Below, piece by piece: positions 8,806 to 15,626 of a stretch of DNA of 33,012 nt. Location: positions 1 to 33,012 of the forward strand of contig JBFWOF010000060.1 of assembly GCA_050250665.1 (NCBI GenBank), in the 5' to 3' direction. The notes under the pieces were generated by a model that was not told the DNA's origin, searched no databases, and saw only the letters and a list, made by a program, of their open reading frames with translations. Position 1 is the first letter of the stretch. Every line of letters starts with the position of its first letter. A program made the translations under genes and the position numbers. The DNA comes from JADKFD01 sp050250665 (GTDB lineage Bacteria; Pseudomonadota; Gammaproteobacteria; Xanthomonadales; SZUA-5).

Positions 8806-9747
8806 TCAGAGCGCGGCCATCATCTCCGGCAGCACCTTGAACAGATCACCGACCAGACCGATGTCGGCCACTTCGAAGATCGGCGCTTCCGAGTCCTTGT
8901 TGATGGCGACGATGGTGCCGGCGTCCTTGATGCCGGTGAGGTGCTGGATGGCGCCAGAAATACCGACCGCCACGTACAGCTCGGGAGCGATGATCTTGCC
9001 GGTCTGGCCGACCTGCATGTCATTGGGCGCATAGCCCGAATCGACCGCCGCACGCGAGGCGCCAACGCCGGCCTTGAGCTTGTCGGCAAAGTCGTAGATC
9101 AGCTTGAACTGCTCGGCACTGCCGAGCGCACGGCCACCGGAAACCACGATGCGAGCCGTCTGCAGATCGGGGCGATCACCGCCACCCTGCTGCAGGCCGA
9201 CGAAGCGCGTGTGCGTGGGCAAGGCGGTATCGACACTGGCCGCCTCGATCGGCGCCGGACCGGCGTTCATCGCCGCCGCCGGATAGGAAGCGGTACGCAC
9301 CGTGGCCAGCACGGTCTGGCCCGCCGGTGCCTTGACCGTGACAATGGCGTTGCCGGCATAGATCGGACGCTTGTAGGTGTGGGCGTCGACCACTTCCATG
9401 ATGTCGCTGAGCTGGCTCACGCCGAGCTTGGCGGCAATCCGCGGCATCAGATCCTTGCCGAAGGTGGTCGACGGTCCGAAAACGTGGGTGTAGTCGCCGG
9501 CGATGGCCAGAACCTGCGGCGCATACACCGCCGCCAGCGCCTGCTCGTTGGCGGCATTGGCAATGGTGCGCACCCGGGTGACACCGGCGATGGTGGCAGC
9601 CTGCGCCGCAATCGGCGCCGGATCAGCCGCCAGCACGACGATATCGATCTCGGCGCCGGAGATGCCGGAAGCGCAGCTGACGCACTTGGCCGTACTCTGA
9701 TTGAGCTGACCGTTCAGGTGTTCGGCGATGATCAGTACTCGGGACAT
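8806..9747 (-). CDS. etfA: Electron transfer flavoprotein, alpha subunit
   Basis: Forms a heterodimer with EtfB, carries FAD, and passes electrons from acyl-CoA and other dehydrogenases to ETF-ubiquinone oxidoreductase. The 313-residue protein begins MSRVLIIAEHLNGQLNQST and has the C-terminal FAD-binding region with GQTGKIIAPELYVAVGISGA, IQHLTGIKDAGTIVAINKD and PIFEVADIGLVGDLFKVLPE, all strongly conserved in EtfA. ATG at 9747 follows TGAGG with good spacing; the frame extends 11 codons upstream but without support. It lies downstream of etfB on the same strand, 226 bp away because a repeat element fills the gap. Confidence 0.95.
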   Translation of the reverse strand: MSRVLIIAEHLNGQLNQSTAKCVSCASGISGAEIDIVVLAADPAPIAAQAATIAGVTRVRTIANAANEQALAAVYAPQVLAIAGDYTHVFGPSTTFGKDLMPRIAAKLGVSQLSDIMEVVDAHTYKRPIYAGNAIVTVKAPAGQTVLATVRTASYPAAAMNAGPAPIEAASVDTALPTHTRFVGLQQGGGDRPDLQTARIVVSGGRALGSAEQFKLIYDFADKLKAGVGASRAAVDSGYAPNDMQVGQTGKIIAPELYVAVGISGAIQHLTGIKDAGTIVAINKDSEAPIFEVADIGLVGDLFKVLPEMMAAL

Positions 9748-9804
9748 GGGATACCTCAGGGTGTTGGGAGTTGGCCTCAATGGCCAGGCTCCGGTCTATT
9801 CCGG

Positions 9805-9968
9805 GTGAAACGTGAAACGTAAAACGTCAATTAAGGCCGGCGATCTGCCAGGGCTCGCTTGAAGTTGTCCGTCTCTCGTTTCACTGCTCCAATTTCGTCG
9901 TCTGCCGGGGAGTGCGAGGAAGTCCGAATCGCGCCTTACCCATTGACGTTTCACGTTTGACGTTTTAC
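9805..9968. repeat. Iteron-armed inverted-repeat element (copy B) between etfB and etfA
   Basis: The left arm (9805-9831) reads GTGAAACGTGAAACGTAAAA then CGTCAAT. The right arm (9942-9968), read on the minus strand, is GTAAAACGTCAAACGTGAAA then CGTCAAT. The 27-bp arms differ at only three positions, and complementarity continues inward (TAAGGC near the left arm, GCCTTA near the right). The core is about 110 bp without a coding frame. The right arm ends 5 bp from the etfB stop codon, and the left arm is 57 bp from the etfA start. Confidence 0.85.
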
Positions 9969-9973
9969 CGCCT

Positions 9974-10720
9974 CTACAGCAATCCCTTGCCCTTCAGTGC
10001 CGCAATCAGCTCCGGCACATCCTTGACCATCACGCCTTTCTGGCGCTTGGCGGGCGGGGCGTAGTGGGTCACCTGCAGGTGGTCGCCGGACTCGATACCC
10101 AGGCTCGAGAGTTCCAGGGTCTCGCGCGGCTTGCTCTTGGCTTTCATGATGTCGGGCAGCTTGATGAAGCGCGGGGTGTTCAGGCGCAGATCAACGCTGA
10201 TCACCGCCGGCAGATCCACTTCCAGCGTTTCCAGACCGACGTCGACTTCGCGCGTCACCTTGGCAACATTGCCTTCGACTTCGACCTTGCTGGCGAAAGT
10301 GGCCTGCGGACGATCGAGCAGCGCGGCGAGCATCTGCGCGGTCTGGTTGGAGTCGTCGTCGATGGCCTGCTTGCCCAGAATCACCAGGCCCGGCTGCTCC
10401 TTCTCGACGATCTTGGCGAAGGCGCGCGCCGCGGTCAGCGACTGCACCGGACCCTCGCTCTTGATCAGGATGCCGCGATTGGCGCCCATGGCGAGGCCGG
10501 TGTCGATCTGCTGCATCGAGCTCTGCTGGCCGATGGACATGACCACCACCTCATCCGCCTTGCCGGCTTCACGCAGGCGCAGCGCCTCTTCCAGCGCGAT
10601 TTCGTCAAAGGGATTGACGCTCATCTTGACGCCATCGATGGCTACGCCCGAGCCATCGGCCTTCACCTGCACGCGGACCGTGTAGTCCACCACTCGCTTC
10701 AAACCGACCAGAATCTTCAT
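9974..10720 (-). CDS. etfB: Electron transfer flavoprotein, beta subunit
   Basis: The partner of EtfA; it binds AMP and docks the dehydrogenases. The 248-residue protein begins MKILVGLKRVVDYTVRVQVK and contains the family sequences SVNPFDEIALEEALRLRE (34-51) and VDVGLETLEVDLPAVISVDL (159-178), then RLNTPRFIKLPDIMKAKSKP. The start at 10720 fits the family N-terminus; the frame is open to 10786 but those residues are not family-like. It is the first gene of the etfBA pair, and the transcript probably continues into etfA through the inserted element. Confidence 0.95.
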   Translation of the reverse strand: MKILVGLKRVVDYTVRVQVKADGSGVAIDGVKMSVNPFDEIALEEALRLREAGKADEVVVMSIGQQSSMQQIDTGLAMGANRGILIKSEGPVQSLTAARAFAKIVEKEQPGLVILGKQAIDDDSNQTAQMLAALLDRPQATFASKVEVEGNVAKVTREVDVGLETLEVDLPAVISVDLRLNTPRFIKLPDIMKAKSKPRETLELSSLGIESGDHLQVTHYAPPAKRQKGVMVKDVPELIAALKGKGLL

Positions 10721-10825
10721 GAGCGTTACATCGCCTCTATCCGGAGATAACTTGCCGATGGTAGCCAACGGCATCTGAACAACCAATCAAATTGGCGGCA
10801 CTGCGGCCGCGAGGGCGGCCTTGTT

Positions 10826-10900
10826 GCAGGAGCGCCCTTGCGGCGCGACCGTGGCGGTGGGAACTCCGTATGCCCGGTCGCGACGCAAGGTCGCTCCTAC
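10826..10900. repeat. Inverted pair of GTAGGAGCG REP-like elements
   Basis: GCAGGAGCGCCCTTGCGGCG (from 10826) and the opposite-strand copy ending AAGGTCGCTCCTAC (10900) form an inverted pair separated by about 25 bp. It lies between etfB and the convergently oriented end of the neighbouring SBP-OmpA gene region and could fold into a long hairpin at the end of that transcript, whose stop codon is at 10949-10951. Confidence 0.75.
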
Positions 10901-10948
10901 AAAGGACGCCGCGGGACGCTCGATCCCTGAACGTCGCCCGCCGCTAAC

Positions 10949-12694
10949 TTACTGCGCTTCCAGCGGATACACCTTGACCTCAACCCGCCGGTTCTTGGCG
11001 TGGTTCTCGGGATCACTGGCATCGGCGGCCCGTGCCCAGCCCATGCCCTGCGCCGAGAACTGGTTCGGGTCCATGGTCGGGAATTTGCGCAAGAGCTCGC
11101 TCTTCACTGCATTGGCGCGGTTGGTCGAGAGCTCGCGCACGGCTGAATCGGGCACTTGTCCGCGCATCGAGCCATCGGTGTGGCCTTCGATGACGATGCG
11201 TGCGGCGCCGTAGGAGCCGGCCAGCTTGCCGATTTCCTCCAGCACGAAATCGACGTTCGGGTCATAGACTTCTTCCACGGTCTTGCCGCCCTTCTCCTTG
11301 GTGATCTTCTTGAACAGATCCCAGGAGTTTGGATAGAAGTGGATGACCACGGTCTTGGTCAGGATTTCCGGGCTTTCCGACTGGATGGCGCTGGCGCTCA
11401 TCGGCGCGAAGTTGATGCCGTAGGTCGATCGCTGATTGGCGTACTTGGGCTCATTCGCCAGCTTCTGCAGCACGCTGAAGTCGACGATCTGATCGAAGTT
11501 CACGCGCGAGGCCACCGCACCGATCTTGCGATACATCACGTAGGCGGTGTTGAAGGTGCGCTCGAAGTTGGTCGGGTTGTTGCGGTTGAGGAAGAACTCG
11601 CGGTTCTCGGCGTAATTGGTCCAGTGCGCATCCGGCAGCATGGCCAGCGCCTCGGATGCCGGCAGGGCATAGCCTTCGGCCATCCAGGTGGCGACCTTCT
11701 GCTTGGCTTCCTGATCGTCCAGGGCCACCATCGCATCAAAGATGCCACGCACCAGGCCTTCCATGATGTCCGGATGGTCCTTGGCAAAATCGGCGCGGGC
11801 GAACCAGACGTCGGCGATCAGCTTGTTGGCGGTTGCCGTCGACACCAGCAGCTTGTTGCCCTTGACGTCCGACAGGTTGTAGATGTCGGGCGCCCAGGAG
11901 ACCACGCCTGCGACCTTCTTGTCGGCATTGAAGGCAGCGGCGGCCTCAAAAGCCGTGTTGGTGAAGCGGAAGTCGACTTCCGCCGGTTCCACCCCGGAAT
12001 TGATCAGTGTGTTCAGCGCGAAGAAGTGCGAGGGGCTGTTCTGCGCCAGCACCACGGTCTTGCCACGGAGGTCAGCCGCGGTCTTGATGTTGCTGCGCAC
12101 GACAATGCCGTCGCCGCCGTTGGACCAGTCGATCTGCTGGTAGATGCGCGGCATGACCCGGCTGTCCTTCTGCAGACTCTCCAGCAGCAGCGGTAGCATG
12201 TCGACCGTGGCCCAGCCGATCTGCACATCGCCGGCGGCGTAGGCGTCGCGCATGGCGACCGGATCATCGATCAGCACCAGTTCCACCTTGAAAGGCTGAC
12301 CGCCGGGGGTGGTCCAGGTCTTGCCCGGGGCGAAACCGCCATTGGCATACACGATCGGCGCCCAGCCGGCCCAGACGTTGATGGCGAAGCGCACGGTGCG
12401 ATCGTTCAGGGGCTTGTAATTGGACACGCCCTTGACGTCCGGCAGCCGTTGGCTGGGCACGTACGCATATTCCTTGACCGTGGTGATGCCCTCGGAATCT
12501 GGCGCCTCAGCGCCGCCATCGCTGGGCGGCGGGGTCGGCGTCTGCGTCGGACTGTCGCCCTGCCCGGTACTGACAGTCACCGGATCGACACCGTCGGTGC
12601 CAGGCGTCTTCAAGCGATACATGCCGTAGCCGACCAATGCCAGGATCACCAGCAGGACGACGAAGTAGAAACCAGGTTTGGGTTGGCCGTTCAT
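10949..12694 (-). CDS. Membrane-anchored solute-binding/OmpA fusion protein
   Basis: A 581-residue two-domain envelope protein. Residues 9-27 form one membrane anchor with no clear cleavage site, followed by a Thr/Pro/Gly-rich linker (30-66). About 100-395 resembles periplasmic solute-binding domains of the NitT/TauT type (TVRFAINVWAGWAPIVYANG; DLRGKTVVLAQNSPSHFFAL; AGVVSWAPDIYNLSD). About 445-579 is an OmpA-type peptidoglycan-binding domain: D507 in IEGHTDGS and R526 in LSTNRANAV correspond to the diaminopimelate-binding pair, and NRRVEVKVYP closes it. It would be tethered to the inner membrane, grip the cell wall and bind a small ligand. No ABC permease or ATPase gene is nearby, so a sensor or scaffold role is more likely than transport. 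It follows the PspA-like and ParA genes on the same strand. Confidence 0.85.
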   Translation of the reverse strand: MNGQPKPGFYFVVLLVILALVGYGMYRLKTPGTDGVDPVTVSTGQGDSPTQTPTPPPSDGGAEAPDSEGITTVKEYAYVPSQRLPDVKGVSNYKPLNDRTVRFAINVWAGWAPIVYANGGFAPGKTWTTPGGQPFKVELVLIDDPVAMRDAYAAGDVQIGWATVDMLPLLLESLQKDSRVMPRIYQQIDWSNGGDGIVVRSNIKTAADLRGKTVVLAQNSPSHFFALNTLINSGVEPAEVDFRFTNTAFEAAAAFNADKKVAGVVSWAPDIYNLSDVKGNKLLVSTATANKLIADVWFARADFAKDHPDIMEGLVRGIFDAMVALDDQEAKQKVATWMAEGYALPASEALAMLPDAHWTNYAENREFFLNRNNPTNFERTFNTAYVMYRKIGAVASRVNFDQIVDFSVLQKLANEPKYANQRSTYGINFAPMSASAIQSESPEILTKTVVIHFYPNSWDLFKKITKEKGGKTVEEVYDPNVDFVLEEIGKLAGSYGAARIVIEGHTDGSMRGQVPDSAVRELSTNRANAVKSELLRKFPTMDPNQFSAQGMGWARAADASDPENHAKNRRVEVKVYPLEAQ

Positions 12695-12704
12695 GAGCTC
12701 TGCC

Positions 12705-12753
12705 GTGAAGTGAGAGAAGTGAAAAGTGAAAGGTGAAAGCTGAAGCGTGAAGG
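12705..12753. repeat. Tandem GTGAAR iterons (copy D, single arm)
   Basis: About seven tandem 7-8 bp units of the type GTGAAAAGTGAAAGGTGAAA occupy almost the whole spacer between the pspA-like stop codon (12759) and the next gene's start (12694). The unit is that of the arms of the elements at 9805, 20075 and 2822, but no facing inverted arm is present. It would be transcribed within the operon. Confidence 0.6.
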
Positions 12754-12758
12754 CGGCG

Positions 12759-13496
12759 TCAGTTGGGCTGCGCCGGACCCAGTTCCTTCTGCGCCGGCGC
12801 CGGCTGCGCGGTGTCCGGCGTCACCAGTCCCATGTCCATTTCCATGCGCTTGAGGGCGTCTTCGGCCATGAACTGCTCCATGTTCTGCTCGGCCTGAATC
12901 TCGGCGATGCCGCGGCTGGACAGATCGGCAGCCACGCGCACGGCGCCACGGTTCTTGTCGATCCGTTCCTGCACCACCTGTTCGAGCTGACCGAAATCGG
13001 TGGTGACGTTGAAGTCAAAGGTCTCCGAGAGCTTGGCCACTTCGGCCTCGGCTTCGCTCATCTTGATCTCGGCATCGTACTTGGTGATCTTGGCCCGCAC
13101 TTCACCGAGCTTCTTGGTGGCGTGCTGGATCTTCATCAGGCTGTTGTTGTAGGAGGTCTCGTGGATCGTGAGCTGCTCGCGATTGGCTTCCAGATCCTTC
13201 TTGGCCTTTTCCATCTCCAGCGCGAACTTGGCCGCGGTGGCTCGGTCGCCGGCCTTCAGATAGGCCTTGGCCTGGGCCTCCAGCTGGGCCACATGCTTCT
13301 CGCCTTCCTTGACCTGGCGGGTGACGCGCTCGACCAGGCCGCGATACTGCTCAAGCCCGACCCGGCCGGATTTCAACTCCTCGACCGATTTGTCGTACTC
13401 GTAGCGCATCTGCGCGATCGGATCGGCCTCCCAGAAGAAGTTGGCGAGCTTGTTCAGCTGCGCGCGCAGCGAGGACCAGAGTTTTTGAAAGATCAT
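12759..13496 (-). CDS. PspA/IM30-like coiled-coil membrane-associated protein
   Basis: A 245-residue protein with the PspA/Vipp1 layout: an N-terminal amphipathic helix (MIFQKLWSSLRAQLNKLANF, 1-20), then EADPIAQMRYEYDKSVEEL and long charged heptad-like helices (about 30-160) including KAYLKAGDRATAAKFALEME (78-97), the region corresponding to PspA's loop and helix. A second helical part (167-222) and a Pro/Ala-rich tail follow. PspA-family proteins oligomerise on the inner membrane and protect it under envelope stress. ATG at 13496 has AGGAG six bases upstream. It is 56 bp after the ParA gene and 64 bp before the SBP-OmpA gene. No pspB, pspC or pspF gene is nearby, so this is not the classical operon. 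Confidence 0.82.
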   Translation of the reverse strand: MIFQKLWSSLRAQLNKLANFFWEADPIAQMRYEYDKSVEELKSGRVGLEQYRGLVERVTRQVKEGEKHVAQLEAQAKAYLKAGDRATAAKFALEMEKAKKDLEANREQLTIHETSYNNSLMKIQHATKKLGEVRAKITKYDAEIKMSEAEAEVAKLSETFDFNVTTDFGQLEQVVQERIDKNRGAVRVAADLSSRGIAEIQAEQNMEQFMAEDALKRMEMDMGLVTPDTAQPAPAQKELGPAQPN

Positions 13497-13552
13497 GGAG
13501 TGCTCCTGGGTACTGCGTATGGTGAATGATGGCGTGAGCGTCAGCAGCCGGA

Positions 13553-14329
13553 TCAACGCTTCTTCTTGTCCAGCAATTCGTACAGCGCCTGATATTCCTG
13601 CGCCAGCTTGTGCGAGGGCTCAAGGTAGATCAAGGGTCGCGCTGCCTCGTGGCTCTCCTTGATCTTGATGCTGCTGGAGATGTACTGCGGCAGCACCGGC
13701 AGCTTTTCGGCAATCAGTTCCTCCACCACCCGCGTCGGCAGATTCGAGCGCGCGTTGAACTGATTGACCACAATGCCCTCGACTTTGAGCTTCTTGTTGT
13801 GGTCGGCGCGGATCTCGTCGACATTCTCGAGCAGGCGGTAGAGGGCCTGCCTGGAAAAATCGTCGCAATCGAAAGGTACCAGACAGCGGTCAGCCGCAAT
13901 CAGTGCCGAAAGCGTATAGAAATTGAGCGCCGGAGGCGTGTCGATGAAGACCTGATCGAATTCCTTCTTCAAGCCGCCCAGCATTTCACCGAGCTTGTAG
14001 ATCTTGTGCTTGGTCTCGAGCTTGGTCTGCAGGTCCGAGAGCCGCGGATCGGCGCACATCACGGTCAGGTTCTCGTAGGGCGTGACGGTCACGTACTCGG
14101 CCGGGTTGCGCATGCGCAGCCGGTAGGACAGGGTTTCCTCGAAGAAGTCGGCAATCCCGAGTTCGGCCGATTCCGCTGCCTCACCGAGCAGATAATGGGT
14201 CGAGTTGGCCTGCGCATCGAGATCGACCACCAGCGTGCGTCGTCCCCGGCTGGCAGCGATGGCCGCCAGATTGCAGACGATGGTCGACTTGCCTACACCG
14301 CCCTTCTGGTTGAACACGACACGAATCAT
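13553..14329 (-). CDS. ParA/MinD-type ATPase without a ParB partner
   Basis: A 258-residue P-loop ATPase of the ParA/Soj branch. It has the deviant Walker A motif KGGVGKST (9-16) with the signature lysine K9, the A-prime motif VVDLDAQANST (34-44) and Walker B VFIDTPPA (127-134). Such proteins dimerise with ATP, bind DNA or membrane cooperatively, and position cargo. There is no parB or parS-like gene next to it. The neighbours are a PspA-like gene and an SBP-OmpA fusion, so it may position an envelope complex rather than segregate DNA. ATG at 14329 is preceded by AGGTG. It is probably the first gene of a three-gene unit. Motifs are firm; role is inferred. Confidence 0.9.
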   Translation of the reverse strand: MIRVVFNQKGGVGKSTIVCNLAAIAASRGRRTLVVDLDAQANSTHYLLGEAAESAELGIADFFEETLSYRLRMRNPAEYVTVTPYENLTVMCADPRLSDLQTKLETKHKIYKLGEMLGGLKKEFDQVFIDTPPALNFYTLSALIAADRCLVPFDCDDFSRQALYRLLENVDEIRADHNKKLKVEGIVVNQFNARSNLPTRVVEELIAEKLPVLPQYISSSIKIKESHEAARPLIYLEPSHKLAQEYQALYELLDKKKR

Positions 14330-14359
14330 GGACGCACCTGTTTCGCCAGCGATGTCCCG

Positions 14360-14365
14360 AGTATA
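14360..14365 (-). promoter_or_regulatory. Possible -10 box of the parA-pspA-SBP/OmpA unit
   Basis: Read on the minus strand it is TATACT, 30 bases upstream of the ParA start codon, giving a short leader. No convincing -35 hexamer is seen at 16-18 bp. It is the only good -10-like hexamer in the divergent region between ParA and the lipoprotein gene. Confidence 0.35.
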
Positions 14366-14553
14366 GAACCGTAATCGCCAGTGGCGACCGCAGGGTACGC
14401 AGGCAAGGGCCGGCAGGCGTACACTGAGAGGCGCTGTCGCCGGTACGCGGCAGTTTGAACCGGAGCGGTCCCGGCACGGGCTGACTGGCCCGGTTCAGTC
14501 GGATTTCACTGCGGCGCCTATAGGCTGAGACGATGATGATCAGGGAAACGAGC

Positions 14554-15207
14554 ATGCGGCGCATATGGTTATTGCTGGCCCTGTTGACCTTGAGCGCTTG
14601 CGCCAGCAACGGTTATCGCTATCACGACGACGGTTACTGGACGGCACGCTCGCCGGCACGGTCCTCAGTGGTGTTCTACGGCTCGATCTCGAGCTGCTGG
14701 GGCTGGCAACGACCGGTGATGTATCCCTGGCATGGATCCTGGGCTTCGCCCTGCAACCCTTATTCCTATCCTTTCGGTGGCGGCTGGTATAGCGGTCACG
14801 GCTATGGCTACGGCTACAACCCCTACTGGAACGATCGCTGGTATCTGCCGCGCACGCTGGACCAGCAACCGGCCGGCGCCAGGGCTCGGGCTCTGGCCGC
14901 AGAGCGGGCTGCGTCTCTGGATTCAGGCGGCTATCCGCGCTACGACGACCTGGCACCGATGCGACAGCGCGATACCGGCGGTGGCGGGCGCATCTACCGC
15001 TCGCAGCAGCGCAGCTACGCGCCGGATCTGATGGGTCCGCGCCGGCAAGGGCTGGGCTCGGTGGGCGGCAGCCGCGGCACTGGCGACTCGGGCTTTGGAC
15101 GCTCGGGACTGGGCAGTTCTTCGGCGGGAGCACGTTCGGCGCCGACACGCAGCGCCCCTGCCGTCAACATGCGCGCTGCCAGCAGCCGCGAACGTGAAGA
15201 GAACTGA
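14554..15207 (+). CDS. Gly/Tyr-rich lipoprotein of unknown function
   Basis: A 217-residue predicted lipoprotein. The signal peptide is MRRIWLLLALLTLSAC with lipobox L-S-A-C, and C16 would be lipidated. The mature part is rich in Gly, Tyr, Trp and Ser (GWYSGHGYGYGYNPYWNDRW at about 78-97), then an Arg/Ala-rich stretch and a low-complexity Gly/Ser/Arg tail, which suggests an extended, poorly folded envelope protein. ATG at 14554 has AGGGA seven bases upstream and puts the signal peptide at the start; upstream ATGs at 14533 and 14536 lack this. It is divergent from the ParA unit. No homologous family is recognised. Confidence 0.8.
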   Translation: MRRIWLLLALLTLSACASNGYRYHDDGYWTARSPARSSVVFYGSISSCWGWQRPVMYPWHGSWASPCNPYSYPFGGGWYSGHGYGYGYNPYWNDRWYLPRTLDQQPAGARARALAAERAASLDSGGYPRYDDLAPMRQRDTGGGGRIYRSQQRSYAPDLMGPRRQGLGSVGGSRGTGDSGFGRSGLGSSSAGARSAPTRSAPAVNMRAASSREREEN

Positions 15208-15283
15208 GTCGGTCGCGCGTTAGTCAAGTGTGAACCGGGTCACAAAGCATGACGGGTATCACGATTTGCACGCCCGCCAGCGT

Positions 15284-15289
15284 TATACT
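15284..15289 (+). promoter_or_regulatory. Possible -10 box upstream of the RNA candidate
   Basis: TATACT on the plus strand, in a locally AT-rich stretch (GCGTTATACTTTTTCGG). A -35 at proper spacing is not convincing; TTGCAC lies only 12 bp upstream. Transcription would start near 15296. Confidence 0.35.
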
Positions 15290-15295
15290 TTTTCG

Positions 15296-15481
15296 GCGGT
15301 TTGATTCAGCGGTTCCGGCGTTCGATTGTTTCTACCGGATTCCCCCTGTTCCAGTTGAGCAGCGGGCGCCGGGGCCACCAAAAAAAACGGCCACCAGAGC
15401 TAGCGCTACTGGTGGCCGGGACTCCCCCTGACACGTGGAGTTGTTTGCAACAAACGGGCCAACGGGCCCGTTTGTTGTTTT
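15296..15481 (+). ncRNA. Candidate small RNA or mnmG leader
   Basis: No protein is convincingly encoded in the 419 bp between the lipoprotein and mnmG. The stretch from the predicted start near 15296 to a strong intrinsic terminator would give an RNA of about 186 nt. It contains a possible outer stem (CCGGCG near 15316 with CGCCGG near 15368), a perfect 9-bp hairpin at 15389-15417, and two C-rich motifs, ATTCCCCCTG and ACTCCCCCTG. C-rich single-stranded motifs are a feature of some regulatory RNAs, including sX13 of Xanthomonas; relation to sX13 is only a suggestion. Alternatively it is the lipoprotein gene's 3' end plus an mnmG attenuator. Confidence 0.4.
15379..15417 (-). terminator. Intrinsic terminator-like hairpin facing left
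   Basis: GGCCACCAG (15389-15397) pairs with CTGGTGGCC (15409-15417). On the minus strand the hairpin is followed by CG and eight T residues (15380-15387). This is a good intrinsic terminator for leftward transcription, yet no minus-strand gene lies immediately upstream, so it may stop antisense transcription from the mnmG region. Confidence 0.5.
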
Positions 15482-15482
15482 C
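15448..15482 (+). terminator. Strong intrinsic terminator upstream of mnmG
   Basis: CAACAAACGGGCC (15448-15460), tetraloop AACG, and GGCCCGTTTGTTG (15465-15477) form a perfect 13-bp stem followed by TTTT. It would end plus-strand transcription from the lipoprotein gene or the RNA candidate, 145 bp before the mnmG start codon. Confidence 0.8.
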
Positions 15483-15626
15483 CGGGCGGGAACTGGCGCA
15501 TTCGGGCACGGCGGCTGGCCGGAATCGGCTGCATGGCGGCTGTCTGCCCCGACGGCGATCTTCGGGAAATTGACCCTTCTCGGTTACCATGCCGCCCTGT
15601 TCGGTCACTGCCTGTCGCACAAGGTC

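Noticed and set aside
9805..9968. Insertion sequence or transposon between etfB and etfA
   Set aside because: The inverted ends are convincing, but there is no transposase frame in the 110-bp core and no obvious target-site duplication. I call it a non-autonomous repeat element instead.
12705..12753. Origin-type or plasmid partition iterons beside a ParA gene
   Set aside because: The same GTGAAA-type iterons occur next to etf, ole and hppD genes, so they are a dispersed repeat and not specific to ParA. No replication initiator or parB is present.
13553..14329. Chromosome or plasmid segregation ParA
   Set aside because: There is no parB or parS neighbour and the gene runs with pspA-like and SBP-OmpA genes, so a segregation role is not supported by context, though it cannot be excluded.
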